Below, one piece after another: positions 35,729-44,740 of a stretch of DNA of 64,000 nucleotides. The position numbers and the translations under genes are program-made. Each line of letters starts with the position of its first letter. Position 1 is the first letter of the stretch. This DNA comes from Aurantimonas sp. 22II-16-19i (GTDB taxonomy: Bacteria; Pseudomonadota; Alphaproteobacteria; Rhizobiales; Rhizobiaceae): positions 145,988 through 209,987 of the forward strand of contig NZ_AQQS01000004.1 of the NCBI RefSeq assembly GCF_002088275.1, read 5' to 3'. The notes beneath the pieces are model-generated. The model was not told the DNA's origin and ran no database searches. It saw only the letters and a program-made list of their open reading frames with translations.

Positions 35729-36499
35729 ATGGCCCCGTTCGAAACCTATCGCGACGCCTTCCCCAACGCCCGCCTGACCCGCAAGGACAACGGCGTGCTC
35801 GAGGTCGCTCTCCACACCGACGGCGGCAAGCTCGTCTTCAACGGCCACACCCACGAGCAGTTCGTCGGGCTGTTCCATGCGATCGGCGAGGATCGCGACA
35901 ACCGCGCGGTGATCCTGACCGGCTCGGGCGACGCCTTCATGGATGCGATCGACCCCGACGGCTTCGACTTCTTCACGCCGAGGGGCTACGACAAGATCCT
36001 GCGCGAGGGCCGCAAGGTGCTGTCGAACATCCTCGACATCGAGATGCCGATGATCGCCGCCCTGAACGGACCGGTGCTGCTCCACAGCGAATATGCGCTC
36101 CTGACCGACATCGTGCTGGCGACGCCGGAAACGGTCTTCCAGGACAAGCCGCATTTCGAGTTCGGCATCGTGCCGGGTGACGGCGTGCACCTCCTCTGGC
36201 CGCATGTGATCGGCTCGATCCGCGGCCGCTATTTCCTGCTCACCCGCCAGGTGCTCGATGCCGCGACGGCGAAGGACTGGGGCGTGGTCAACGAGATCGT
36301 GCCGGCCGACCGCCTGCTCGCCCGGGCCCACCAGATCGCCGATGGCATCGCCTCGCTGCCGCCGCTGACCTCCCGCTACACCCGCATCGCGCTGACCCAG
36401 CCACTGCGCCGGCTGATCGACGAGGGAACCGGCTATGGCCTCGCTCTGGAGGGCATCAGCGCCGCCGAGGTCGCCCGCTCCATGGCCGCCGAGGGCTGA
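35729..36499 (+). CDS. 6-oxocamphor hydrolase-like crotonase (retro-Claisenase)
   Basis: A 256-residue crotonase-superfamily protein. Over most of its length it resembles Rhodococcus 6-oxocamphor hydrolase, an enzyme that cleaves a C-C bond of a cyclic beta-diketone by a retro-Claisen reaction without CoA. All residues I recall as important there align with a constant offset of three: H42, H119, H142, D151 and E241 here (H45, H122, H145, D154, E244 in OCH). Shared blocks include FQDxPHFxxGIVPGDG and WPHV.GS.RGRYFLLT. The CoA-enzyme oxyanion features of ordinary hydratases are not evident. It lies 98 bp after lysR on the same strand, alone. The natural substrate is unknown. Confidence 0.8.
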   Translation: MAPFETYRDAFPNARLTRKDNGVLEVALHTDGGKLVFNGHTHEQFVGLFHAIGEDRDNRAVILTGSGDAFMDAIDPDGFDFFTPRGYDKILREGRKVLSNILDIEMPMIAALNGPVLLHSEYALLTDIVLATPETVFQDKPHFEFGIVPGDGVHLLWPHVIGSIRGRYFLLTRQVLDAATAKDWGVVNEIVPADRLLARAHQIADGIASLPPLTSRYTRIALTQPLRRLIDEGTGYGLALEGISAAEVARSMAAEG

Positions 36500-37018
36500 C
36501 CCGGCATGCCCCGCCCGGCTGCGTTGCCGGGCGGCAACCCCGACCGGACGCCGACTTTGATGGACCGAGGGACGTTCGTCGTGCGGACCGACAGGTTGGA
36601 CCGAAACCGGAATGTCCGCGCCTGGAGGCTGGAGATGAAAAAGCGGCCATGAGCTGAGGTGACCTCCGCAACCGCTTGCGACCCGTTATCGGCGTTTCCG
36701 ACGACATCCCAAACCTTCGGTCGTTCCGGGCAGACGGCAGAGCGGACTGTAAGCGGGCTGTGCGGCGCCAATCCCGCCAGATGGTTAGCTGCCGTTCTCG
36801 CCCAGGTGCACTGTAAGCCCAGGCTGCCCTCTTTATACGATGCGAACTGCTTTCGGCCTGCGGGAGTGTCTTCTATCGGAGGCGGGCATTGGACGGGGCT
36901 CGCAATCCTGGACGTGGCCAGCAGCCACTGCTGAATATTGACGGCACAACACGGGACATGAATTGACGGATCGCTGAATTGATGACACACATCGCGTCGC
37001 TAATTTGGAGATTCTGCC
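36500..37018. other. Intergenic region upstream of the tetR gene
   Basis: About 520 bp, visibly less GC-rich than most of the window, with no recognisable gene on either strand. Its right end (36931-36986) holds three related boxes, GAATATTGACG, GAATTGACG and GAATTGATG, close before the tetR start. These could be regulator half-sites. The first is shared with 38196-38210, after the cupin gene. Confidence 0.45.
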
Positions 37019-37654
37019 TTGTCCCTGACCCGCGCCTACAACAGCCCGATACGCGCGGCACAGTTCCGCGAAACCCGCGAGGCCATATTGTCTGCCTTGT
37101 TCTCTCTGATGGAGTCTGCAGCTACCCCGGACGACATCGGGATGGATGCAATCGCCGCCGAAGCGGGTGTGCAGCGCCGGACGATTTTCAGGCACTTCGA
37201 AAACAAGGAAGAATTGCTGCGGACATTCTGGCCATGGCTCAATGCCCGCATCGGGGCCTCGGTCAAGCCGATGACCCCGGAGGACATTTCGGGCGGTCCG
37301 CGCCAGGCGTTTCCCCTCTTCGAAGCGCATGAAGCCGCCATACGGGCAGCGCTCCACTCCCGCACCGGGCGGGAGATGCGGGCGGGCACCATTGCGGATC
37401 GGCGCCGGGACTTCTCGGTGGCACTTGCTCCCGCCCTCGACAAATTATCCCACGTGGAGCGCCAGAAGATCGAAGCACTGGCTCACCTGCTCTACTCCGC
37501 CTCCGCATGGGAGGTTCTCAAGGATTATGGCGGTCTCGACGGCACCCAGGCCGGCGAGGCCGCTTCCTGGGCGCTCGAACTGATCCTGTCCGCGATCAAC
37601 TCCGGCGAAACTGCGGCGGACACAACCATCGCAGCCAAAGGAGATGCGCGATGA
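37019..37654 (+). CDS. TetR/AcrR-family transcriptional regulator
   Basis: A 211-residue regulator. The helix-turn-helix reads IGMDAIAAEAGVQRRTIFRHFENKEELL after an N-terminal helix (RETREAILSALFSLM). The C-terminal ligand-binding domain is all-helical and not assignable to a subfamily. The start is a TTG: the frame is closed by a TAA just upstream, GGAG lies 8 bp before it, and the next Met falls inside the DNA-binding domain. It overlaps the following cupin gene by four bases (ATGA), so the pair is translated together. Codon usage is less GC-biased than in neighbouring genes, which hints at acquisition. Confidence 0.9.
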   Translation: MSLTRAYNSPIRAAQFRETREAILSALFSLMESAATPDDIGMDAIAAEAGVQRRTIFRHFENKEELLRTFWPWLNARIGASVKPMTPEDISGGPRQAFPLFEAHEAAIRAALHSRTGREMRAGTIADRRRDFSVALAPALDKLSHVERQKIEALAHLLYSASAWEVLKDYGGLDGTQAGEAASWALELILSAINSGETAADTTIAAKGDAR

Positions 37655-38106
37655 CCATAGACGTCAATACTCCCTCCAACGCCGATTGCCGTTGGGTGGT
37701 CGCCGACAAGATACGCTTCCTGGGCAACTTCCCGGGCTCTTCAATCGAGCTTCTGGACATCGAGGTGCCTGCGGGCTCCGGTACTCCGCCTCACACGCAC
37801 GAGTCAGCGGAGCTCTTCTATGTGCTGGAAGGAGAGTTAACTCTGCGGCAGTTCGGCTCGGAAGTTCCTCCCGTGGTCATCCATGCCGGCCCTGGAACAT
37901 CGGTGAGGATTCCGTCCCGCGTGCCTCACAACTATGTCAATGAAAGCGGCAAGCCGGTTCGCATGCTGGTCATGCTTGAGGCAAGCATGGTGGCTTTCTT
38001 TCGCGATATCGGATCCGCCGAGCCGGCAAGCAGTGTGCCGGACTTTGCGCGAATTGGCGCTGCCATGGAGAGACATGGCATCGAAGCACTCGCCAGTGCG
38101 GCCTGA
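37651..38106 (+). CDS. Cupin-domain protein
   Basis: A 151-residue single-domain cupin. Motif 1 reads GSGTPPHTHESAELFYVLEGEL, with the metal-binding HTH...E pattern, and motif 2 is GPGTSVRIPSRVPHNYVN, with the last histidine. Small cupins of this kind are often dioxygenases, isomerases or ligand-binding partners. The function cannot be told. The ATG overlaps the TetR stop and has AAGGAG 7 bp upstream, so it is coupled to its presumed regulator. It is followed by a strong hairpin. Confidence 0.85.
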   Translation: MTIDVNTPSNADCRWVVADKIRFLGNFPGSSIELLDIEVPAGSGTPPHTHESAELFYVLEGELTLRQFGSEVPPVVIHAGPGTSVRIPSRVPHNYVNESGKPVRMLVMLEASMVAFFRDIGSAEPASSVPDFARIGAAMERHGIEALASAA

Positions 38107-38125
38107 AACCGCAAAGCTCTTGATC

Positions 38126-38149
38126 GCGCCGGCACCAAGGTGCCGGCGC
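38126..38149 (+). terminator. Hairpin after the tetR-cupin pair
   Basis: GCGCCGGCACC and GGTGCCGGCGC form a perfect 11-bp stem with a two-base loop, 19 bp after the cupin stop codon. No T-tract follows, so it is a structural terminator candidate only. Confidence 0.5.
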
Positions 38150-38501
38150 AACCTGCTCGTCGCTCCAAAAGCTGCCGGTCTGTGAGAGGTAAAAGCTGGA
38201 TATTGACGGCTTTCGGGACCGTCCAGCTGGACGACGAATGCCTGGATTGCAGACGCGTTGCTGCCCAAGCGCGTGAGCCCGTTGAAGGGCAACTCCCCGG
38301 CGAAGCTGCAGAAGACGGTCTATGAACCGTCCTGCTGAGAGCTTCGACCCGGTCGCCCGCTGTTCGGGTGGCTGGGGCCGATGCGGCAGCCTGAGACGCC
38401 TTGACGGTGCCTCATGTCATGGTGAAAACCGCAGAGCGATGCCAATGCCCACTAGGTGTTGGTGCTCTCCATGCATGCTCCTCGGGACAAGGCGGTCGAC
38501 T
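38150..38501. other. Intergenic region between the cupin gene and the sorbosone dehydrogenase-like gene
   Basis: About 350 bp without a recognisable gene. It contains CTGGATATTGACGGC at 38196-38210, nearly identical to 36931-36945. Open frames reading MPFNGLTRLGSNASA on the minus strand might be insertion-sequence debris, but I cannot assign them. Confidence 0.4.
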
Positions 38502-39791
38502 ATGGGAATTCTCGCAAAGGCGACTGAAGTCGTGGGTGGCGCTGTCGCGCTCGTCAGGCGCTTCGGTTCTCCGTCGCATCAAGCCGTCGGGCTGACACCC
38601 CAGATTCCGGAGGCGCGAAAGCAGGCAATCATGACCTTGAAACTTCCCGCAGCAGAAGGCTGGAAGGACGGGCGCCTGCCCACCTGCGCGCCGGGGCTTC
38701 AGGTCAATGCCTTTGCGTCGAACCTCGATCATCCCCGCTGGATCGAGGTCCTGCCGAACGGCGACGTCCTCGTGGCGGAAGCGAAGGAGCAGCCGGAGAC
38801 GCCGCGCACTCTCATGGACCACGCCCAGCAGGCGACGATGCGCCGCGTCAAGGCGATCGGCGAGAGCGCCAATCGTGTCACCCTTTGGCGTGACGCGGAT
38901 GGGGACGGTGTCGCCGAGCGCCGCGAGGTCTTCGTGGAAAACCAGAACCAACCCTTCGGCATGGCGCTGATCGGCGACCGGTTCTATCTCGGGAACACGG
39001 ACGGCATTCGGTGCTTCGACTACCGGCCAGGCGATACGAGCCTCACGGGCGGTGGTGAAACGCTCGTCGACTTCAAGCCGCACGGGCACTGGACCCGCAG
39101 CCTGATCGTCTCGCCGGATCGGGCGAAGATCTACGCTGGCGTCGGATCGCTGTCCAACATCGGCGACAAGGGGATGGCGGCGGAAGAGGGGCGCGCGGCG
39201 ATCTGGGAACTGGACGTTGCCACCGGAAAGGCGCGGATTTTTGCCTCCGGGCTGCGGAACCCGGTCGGCATGGCCTTCGAGCCGGTCACGGGAAAGCTCT
39301 GGACCGTCGTCAACGAGCGCGACGGGCTTGGGGACGAAACGCCGCCCGACTACCTGACGTCCGTCGAAGAGGGTGGGTTTTACGGCTGGCCCTACTGCTA
39401 CTGGGGCAGGACCGTCGACGATCGTGTCCCGCAGGCTCCGGACCTCGTCGCCCGTGCTATCCAGCCGGATTATGCTCTCGGCGGCCACACCGCATCGCTC
39501 GGCCTCTGCTGGATGCCGGCCGGCACCTTGCCGGGGTTCGGCGAGGGCATGGTGATCGGCCAGCACGGATCGTGGAATCGCTCGACGCTCAGCGGCTACA
39601 AGCTGATCTTCGTCCCCTTCGCCAATGGCGCGCCGAACGGACCGGCCCGCGATATCCTGTCCGGCTTCCTGTCAAAGGACGAGAAACTGGCCTATGGACG
39701 TCCCGTCGGCGTGGCGATCGGCCCTGACGGCAGATCGCTGCTGTTGGCCGACGATGTGGGAGACGTCATCTGGCGCGTGAGCGCCGTGTGA
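38502..39791 (+). CDS. Sorbosone dehydrogenase family / PQQ-dependent sugar dehydrogenase-like protein
   Basis: A 429-residue beta-propeller protein of the soluble glucose/sorbosone dehydrogenase fold. Markers are LDHPRWIEVLPNGDVLVAEA, the central SLIVSPDRAKIYAGVGS, GLRNPVGMAFEP (substrate and PQQ region) and GEGMVIGQHGSWNRS. The N-terminus (MGILAKATEVVGGAVALVRR) looks like a weak membrane anchor and not a cleavable signal; with this start the protein could be inner-membrane attached facing the periplasm. An open frame extends 60 codons upstream, but that segment is cysteine- and arginine-rich and unlike the family. Sugar substrate unknown. It stands alone. Confidence 0.85.
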   Translation: MGILAKATEVVGGAVALVRRFGSPSHQAVGLTPQIPEARKQAIMTLKLPAAEGWKDGRLPTCAPGLQVNAFASNLDHPRWIEVLPNGDVLVAEAKEQPETPRTLMDHAQQATMRRVKAIGESANRVTLWRDADGDGVAERREVFVENQNQPFGMALIGDRFYLGNTDGIRCFDYRPGDTSLTGGGETLVDFKPHGHWTRSLIVSPDRAKIYAGVGSLSNIGDKGMAAEEGRAAIWELDVATGKARIFASGLRNPVGMAFEPVTGKLWTVVNERDGLGDETPPDYLTSVEEGGFYGWPYCYWGRTVDDRVPQAPDLVARAIQPDYALGGHTASLGLCWMPAGTLPGFGEGMVIGQHGSWNRSTLSGYKLIFVPFANGAPNGPARDILSGFLSKDEKLAYGRPVGVAIGPDGRSLLLADDVGDVIWRVSAV

Positions 39792-40135
39792 CGCAGTCGG
39801 TCGCACCGTAGCGGTGACCGCGGCGGCTGAGATAAAGCTGTGGACCCGGAACGGGCGCCTGACGGCGAACTCGACCATGCGGGAGCCTCGACCGCGAGCC
39901 GCCAACCCGATGGTCGAGCGATCGCGCCGGGTTGCGTCGGCGAAACAGTCGTGAAGATCGGGCTGGGACGGGCCGGAAGCGGCCGGTCCGCTTCCGGGGG
40001 TGCGGATAGCTGCCGTTCCGCTCACTTGAAGGGTTCCGAGCGCCGCGAGGCGTACGAAAGTCGCCGAAGAACGAACCCGCGGGATGCCGGTGTCGGGTCA
40101 TGGAATCTTCGGCTGACGGGGGTGTCGGAATGAGT
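39792..40135. other. Intergenic region before hairpin repeat copy 2
   Basis: About 340 bp after the dehydrogenase gene. No convincing gene, promoter or RNA was found in it. Confidence 0.45.
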
Positions 40136-40243
40136 GATACCAGTGGCCCGGGAGGCTGACTCCCGGGCCACTGGTATCGAGCCTGCGCGGCGCTTGAGCG
40201 GGCACCCCTTGGCACCGGTCGAAGACCGGGGCCGACGGTATGA
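40136..40243 (+). repeat. Hairpin-headed repeat, copy 2
   Basis: A perfect 19-bp hairpin (GATACCAGTGGCCCGGGAG, 5-base loop, exact complement) precedes a 65-base tail with TGCGCGGCG, ACCCCTTGGC, CCGGTC-GAA-GACCGG and GGTATGA. The tail is about 85% identical to 11347-11411. The hairpin core GGCCCGGGAG is similar to copy 1, but the lower stem is entirely different and still perfectly paired. It is followed by transposase debris. Confidence 0.75.
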
Positions 40244-40421
40244 TATCCTCGGCGAAGCGTCGTTGATTTTGCCTCGGGACACCGTCGATGTCTTTGCGGC
40301 ACCGATGCGAAGGAAGGCTCGCTGGTGCGGCTCGCGAGGGTGATTTCAAGGACTGGCAGGTGAGGGCCCGAGCCCCGGATTGCGCCATGCGGGGGTGATG
40401 GCGACACGATGCCATGCCGGG

Positions 40422-40613
40422 TCATGGCAAGCACTTTCGGGCTGATGAGGTGCGCGGTGGCGGACCGCGTGGTTGTCGCCAGCGCAGGAACATCCCGACG
40501 ACAGTCATGTGTCCGCCGCAGCAGGGGCAGGGCGGGCGGATATCGGGTCGATCCGAGGCTTGCGGATCTTCTTCGGGGAGGCAGGTCCCGGCCAACGGGC
40601 GAGGATTCGTGGA
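40422..40613 (-). pseudogene. IS91-like transposase C-terminal remnant
   Basis: On the minus strand the end of an open frame reads PPCPCCGGHMTVVGMFLR, the CPxCGGxM zinc-ribbon tail typical of IS91-family transposases, preceded by a proline/acid-rich stretch. No catalytic part is present, and the upstream part of the frame runs into the shadow of the response-regulator gene. It is insertion-sequence debris, no longer functional. Confidence 0.5.
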
Positions 40614-40665
40614 GCGTCGCGATAGGTGCTTGCCTATCCCGGCACCATGGCGGACACAGAAACCC

Positions 40666-41385
40666 ATGAGCACGCGCGCGGCCCTGATCCTGATCGTCGA
40701 GGACGATCCCGACATCCGCCATCTCGTCACCGACCTGATGGCACGGGAGGGTTTTGCCGTCGAACAGGCCAAGGACGTTGCGGCCGCCGAGGCGTCGATC
40801 GCGCGCAAGCGGCCGGACGTCGTCATCCTCGACCTGATGCTGCCGGGAGAGGACGGCCTGTCCTTCTGTCGCCGCCTGAGAGCCCGCGACGCGCTGCCGA
40901 TTCTCATGCTGACCGCGAAGAGCGACGAAATCGACCGGGTGCTCGGGCTCGAGATGGGGGCGGACGACTATCTCGTGAAGCCGTTCGGGCCGCGCGAGCT
41001 GGTCGCCCGGGTCCGGGTCATCCTTCGGCGCCGGCAGTCGCCCGCTTCGCTCCCGCCGCCCTCCCGCCGGTTCGGTTTCGCGGGCTTCGTGATCGACATC
41101 GACGCTCGCGAACTGACGACCGAGGATGGTCGAGCGATCTCGCTCACGACAGGCGAGTTCGACCTCCTGTCCTGCTTCGTCCAGCGGCCCCGCCGAGTGC
41201 TGACGCGCGACCAGATCCTCGACTGGACCCGTGGCCGCGAGGCCGACCCCTTCGACCGGACGGTCGACATGCTGGTCTCCCGGTTGCGCAGGAAGCTCGA
41301 CGCCGCGCAGCCGGGCTCGAACCTCATCACCACGATCCGCAATGGCGGATACCTGTTCGTCGCACCGGTCAGACCGGTTTCGTGA
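40666..41385 (+). CDS. OmpR-family response regulator
   Basis: A 239-residue two-component regulator. The receiver has the acidic pocket (LIVEDDPD), the phospho-acceptor D56 (VVILDLMLPGEDG) and the conserved lysine in DYLVKPFGPREL. The C-terminal winged helix (LTTGEFDLLSCFVQRPRRVLTRDQIL, VSRLRRKL, GGYLFV) binds DNA. The ATG at 40666 begins the canonical receiver; the open frame extends upstream into transposase debris, so earlier starts are not used. Its stop overlaps the start of the histidine kinase gene (TGATG). Confidence 0.94.
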   Translation: MSTRAALILIVEDDPDIRHLVTDLMAREGFAVEQAKDVAAAEASIARKRPDVVILDLMLPGEDGLSFCRRLRARDALPILMLTAKSDEIDRVLGLEMGADDYLVKPFGPRELVARVRVILRRRQSPASLPPPSRRFGFAGFVIDIDARELTTEDGRAISLTTGEFDLLSCFVQRPRRVLTRDQILDWTRGREADPFDRTVDMLVSRLRRKLDAAQPGSNLITTIRNGGYLFVAPVRPVS

Positions 41386-42749
41386 TGCTGCGCCTGAGCC
41401 TCGCCGCGCGCCTCAGTGTTCTCGTCGTCGCCGCGCTGTTGACGGTGTGGTTGATTGTGCTCGGGCTCTACTATCTGGGCTTCGAGGGCGGTGTCGACGG
41501 CGCCTTCCCCTCGGCCAGGAAGGTGGCCACAATCATTCGCCTGGTCGAGGAGACGCCACCCGACAGGCGTCCACTCCTCCTGGAAGGCTTGAGCTCGGAC
41601 ACGCTGGAGGTGAGCCTGGCCGCTCCCGGTGCGCTTGCGGTCCGACCGGAAGGACGCCGGGAGGTCGCTGCGGAGCTTGCGAAACGCTACGAGCCGGCGT
41701 TCGGGGGGCGAGACGCCGTCTTTGTGGCCGTGCCGCGGGGGCTCATCCAGGAGAGCTTTCCCAGGCTCTTTGGGACCGCAGTCAATGGCCTGCAGTTCCG
41801 CATTGCCCTGGGGACCGGCGACACCCTCGTCATTGACACCCGGAACACGACCGTACGCTCGCGGCTCGGGCTACCAGTGGGGTTCGGAGCGGGTTTTATC
41901 GGGACGATGCTGGCGCTCCTCGCCTTGATCGTGATGCAACGTGAGATCCGGCCGTTGCGGCGATTGGCGATGGCGGCCGACCAGATCGATCTGTCGAGCG
42001 ACCCGGTGCTGATCTCCCCACCCAGACGATCCACACCGGAAATTCGTTCGCTCGTCGATGCATTCAACAGGCTGCAATTGCGACTGTCACAGCTCCTCAA
42101 GGCGAGAATGGCCTTGCTCGGCGGTATCTCGCACGACGTGCGGACGGTCGCGACGCGGCTCCGGCTTCGGCTCGACCGGCTTGCGGACGGGCCGGATCGG
42201 CAGCGGGCGATCCAGGACATTGCCGACATGACCCGCCTGCTCGACGACGCGCTTCTCGCGAGCCGGGCCGGCGCCGGCGAGCTTCAGGAGGAGCTCGTCG
42301 AGCTCGACGAGCTCGTCGCGATGGAGGTCGAGGATCGTCGGGAGGCCGGCGCGCTGGCCAATCTCGTCGTTTTCCCCGAAGCGCGGGGTGTCACAGTGCT
42401 CGGCGATCGGGTGGCGCTGCGGCGTGTCGTGTTCAACCTCGTGGGCAATGCGCTGACATACGGTCACGTCGCCCATGTCGTGCTCGACGCAGGTCCGGGC
42501 GAGGCGAAACTGACGGTGGACGACGAGGGCGACGGCGTGCCCGAAACCATCAGGGCCATCGTCACGGAGCCGTTCGTGCGCCTGGAAAGCTCCCGCAGCC
42601 GGGAGACGGGCGGCGCGGGGCTCGGCCTGACGATCGTGCGCAACCTGGTGGAGGCCCATGGTGGAGAGCTGTCCGTCGGAGACGCGCCGGGCGGCGGGGC
42701 ACGCTTCACCGTCCGGCTGCCGCTGTTCGATGCCGCAGCGGGACGCTGA
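41385..42749 (+). CDS. Sensor histidine kinase
   Basis: A 454-residue membrane kinase. Membrane segments near residues 8-30 and 165-188 bracket a periplasmic sensor of about 135 residues with no recognised fold. A HAMP region follows, then the H-box with H250 in GISHDVRT (unusually V where most have L, and T without the following proline), the N-box NLVGNALTYG, and G-boxes DDEGDGVPE and GGAGLGLTIV. It pairs with the preceding regulator by overlapping codons. It converges on an FtsX-type exporter operon across 105 bp; that operon may be a target, but there is no direct evidence. Confidence 0.92.
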   Translation: MLRLSLAARLSVLVVAALLTVWLIVLGLYYLGFEGGVDGAFPSARKVATIIRLVEETPPDRRPLLLEGLSSDTLEVSLAAPGALAVRPEGRREVAAELAKRYEPAFGGRDAVFVAVPRGLIQESFPRLFGTAVNGLQFRIALGTGDTLVIDTRNTTVRSRLGLPVGFGAGFIGTMLALLALIVMQREIRPLRRLAMAADQIDLSSDPVLISPPRRSTPEIRSLVDAFNRLQLRLSQLLKARMALLGGISHDVRTVATRLRLRLDRLADGPDRQRAIQDIADMTRLLDDALLASRAGAGELQEELVELDELVAMEVEDRREAGALANLVVFPEARGVTVLGDRVALRRVVFNLVGNALTYGHVAHVVLDAGPGEAKLTVDDEGDGVPETIRAIVTEPFVRLESSRSRETGGAGLGLTIVRNLVEAHGGELSVGDAPGGGARFTVRLPLFDAAAGR

Positions 42750-42854
42750 GCCCGACAGCATCGGCCCGAAGATCGGGATCGACCCCCGGAAAGCACGACC
42801 GTCGATTCAATGAGTTGGAGCGTCCTTTGCGCGTCCGAATGGACGCACGGCGCG

Positions 42855-43577
42855 CTACGCCGGCTGGGCGGTCTCGACATTCCGCGCACGTTCCGCGACG
42901 ACGCGTCCATCGGCGAATTCGATCGTCCGGTCAAACAGGTCGAGCGATCGCGGGTCGTGCGTGACGACAAGGACGCCCGCCCGCCGGGCCGTCGCGATCT
43001 GTCTGAACAGCTCCATCACCTGGCGCCCGCGCACGCTGTCGAGAGCCGCTGTCGGCTCGTCGGCGAGGATGAGCGGCGGGTCGTTGGCGAGGGCCCGGGC
43101 GATCGCCACACGCTGCTGCTCGCCGCCCGACAGGCGCGAGGGCCTGTTGTCGACGCGGTGGCCGAGCGACAGGCCATCGAGAAGCTCGACAGCGTAGTCA
43201 TGCGCCGCGTCCGCCGGCACGTCGTCGATTTCGAGCGCCAGTGCCACGTTCTCGGCGGCGGTCAGGAACGGGATGAGGTTCGCCTTCTGGAAGACGAAGC
43301 CGATGTTGCGCCGGCGGAAGTCGCGCAGGCGGTCGACTTTTGCCCCCGGCTCCGAGACGAGCGTCCCGTTGATGTGGACGTCCCCCCGCGTCGGCGGATC
43401 GAGGAGCCCCGCGATCAGCAGGAGCGTGCTCTTTCCCGAGCCGCTGGGGCCTGTGATGCCGATCAGCTCGCCCGGCGCCACGTGCAAAGAAACACCGTCC
43501 AGCGCTCGCACGACGGTGTCGCCGCTTTCGTAGTGCTTCGCCGCATCGCGCACGACGAGGACGGGGTGACCGCTCAA
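42855..43577 (-). CDS. ABC transporter ATP-binding protein (FtsE/MacB/LolD type)
   Basis: A 240-residue ATPase for an FtsX-fold exporter. Walker A GPSGSGKST, Q-loop FVFQKANLIPFLTA, signature LSGGEQQRVAIARALA, Walker B LILADEPTAALD and the switch histidine VVTHDPRSL are all intact. I chose the TTG at 43577, which overlaps the permease stop by four bases (TTGA), because no ATG precedes the conserved start LVVRDAAKHYESG. Last gene of the adaptor-permease-ATPase operon. This is the arrangement of DevBCA/MacAB-type exporters. Confidence 0.9.
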   Translation of the reverse strand: MSGHPVLVVRDAAKHYESGDTVVRALDGVSLHVAPGELIGITGPSGSGKSTLLLIAGLLDPPTRGDVHINGTLVSEPGAKVDRLRDFRRRNIGFVFQKANLIPFLTAAENVALALEIDDVPADAAHDYAVELLDGLSLGHRVDNRPSRLSGGEQQRVAIARALANDPPLILADEPTAALDSVRGRQVMELFRQIATARRAGVLVVTHDPRSLDLFDRTIEFADGRVVAERARNVETAQPA

Positions 43578-44740
43578 GACAGCACCTCCTGCGCCCTGAC
43601 CTTCAGCGCCCGCTTGATGCCGACCACGCTGGCGAAGGCGCAGATGACGGCCACGGCGCCGAAGAGCAGAGCGAGATCGGTCGTGCCGATCACCACCCGG
43701 CGAGGGAAGAACGGGAAGACGGCGAAGGAAGCCGCCACGCCGAAGGCGAAGCCGCCAACGCCGACGAGGCCTGCCTGCTGTGCGATCATGCCGACGATGA
43801 CGGAGTTGCGCGCACCGATCAGCTTGAGCATGGCGATCTGGTGCAGCTTCTCGATGGTCATGGTGTAGATGATCAGCGAGACGACGATCGCCATCACCAC
43901 AAGCAGCACGACGGTGAAGGCGAGGATCTGGATCCTCAGCCGCCAGAGGCGCTGGTTGAGGAGAAGGTCGCGCTGACCCTGCCGGCTCAGCACGTTCGCG
44001 TCGCCCCAGCCTTCGATCGTCGCCTCGACGGCTCGTGGATCGGCGGCAGGCGAAAGGCTGACGAGGACCGCCGCGATCTTGCTCTCCTGCTCGACCGAGC
44101 TGCCGGCGCCTCCCGCCTCCGCCGGGGCGCTCCCGGAACTGGCGCGTGCTAGCAGCACCTCCTCGCTCGTCCTGCGGCGCGCGATCGACATGGCATCGTT
44201 GACGCTCACGAAAAGAAGGCTGTCGCCCTGCATGTCGACCATGCCACGCGTGATGCCGACGATCGTGTAGTCGTCCTGGCCGAGGCGGATCCTGTCGCCC
44301 TGGGCGAGGCCGAGGCTGACGTCGGCGATCGCCTCGAAGTGGCCGCTTGCGAGGTGGCGGCCGCGGATGAGCGGCAGCCATCCGCCCACGTCCTTGGGGT
44401 AGTCGAGCCCGGTGATGGTGGCGCGCTTCATGCGGCCCTCGAACTCGAACTGCTGGCTCGACTGCACGTAGCGCCGCACCTCGTCGATGCCCGGCAGTCC
44501 GGAGACGCGCCGGTCCATCTTCGAGGAGATCGCCGAGCTCTCGGCGAAGGGGCCGGCGCGGCCGCCCTGCACGACCCAGAGGTCGGCGCCGATCTTGTCG
44601 ATCACCAGGAGCGCGTCCTCCACGATGCCGCGATAGAGACCGATCATTCCGATCGAGGCCGTGATCAGGAAGCCGACGCCGATGACCGTCAGGAGGAAGC
44701 GGCCGAGGCCGAAGCGAACGTCCTTGAGGGCAAGGTTCAT
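43574..44740 (-). CDS. FtsX-like ABC permease (DevC/MacB type)
   Basis: A 388-residue inner-membrane permease. One N-terminal helix (RFLLTVIGVGFLITASIGMIGLY) is followed by a large periplasmic MacB-like domain (about 40-265) and three C-terminal helices with the coupling region EKLHQIAMLKLIGARNS. The start ATG overlaps the adaptor stop (ATGA). Such permeases work as mechanotransmitters that drive periplasmic adaptors and outer-membrane channels. No outer-membrane channel gene is adjacent. Substrate unknown. Confidence 0.9.
   Translation of the reverse strand: MNLALKDVRFGLGRFLLTVIGVGFLITASIGMIGLYRGIVEDALLVIDKIGADLWVVQGGRAGPFAESSAISSKMDRRVSGLPGIDEVRRYVQSSQQFEFEGRMKRATITGLDYPKDVGGWLPLIRGRHLASGHFEAIADVSLGLAQGDRIRLGQDDYTIVGITRGMVDMQGDSLLFVSVNDAMSIARRRTSEEVLLARASSGSAPAEAGGAGSSVEQESKIAAVLVSLSPAADPRAVEATIEGWGDANVLSRQGQRDLLLNQRLWRLRIQILAFTVVLLVVMAIVVSLIIYTMTIEKLHQIAMLKLIGARNSVIVGMIAQQAGLVGVGGFAFGVAASFAVFPFFPRRVVIGTTDLALLFGAVAVICAFASVVGIKRALKVRAQEVLS

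Noticed and set aside
36433..36990. 185-codon minus-strand frame before the tetR gene
   Set aside because: No recognisable family; most of it spans the A+T-richer non-coding region and the end of the crotonase gene.
40022..40415. Minus-strand frames across the hairpin repeat with similar translations at both copies (for example SYRRPRS.TGAKG)
   Set aside because: The similarity reflects the DNA repeat; no start site or family supports a protein.
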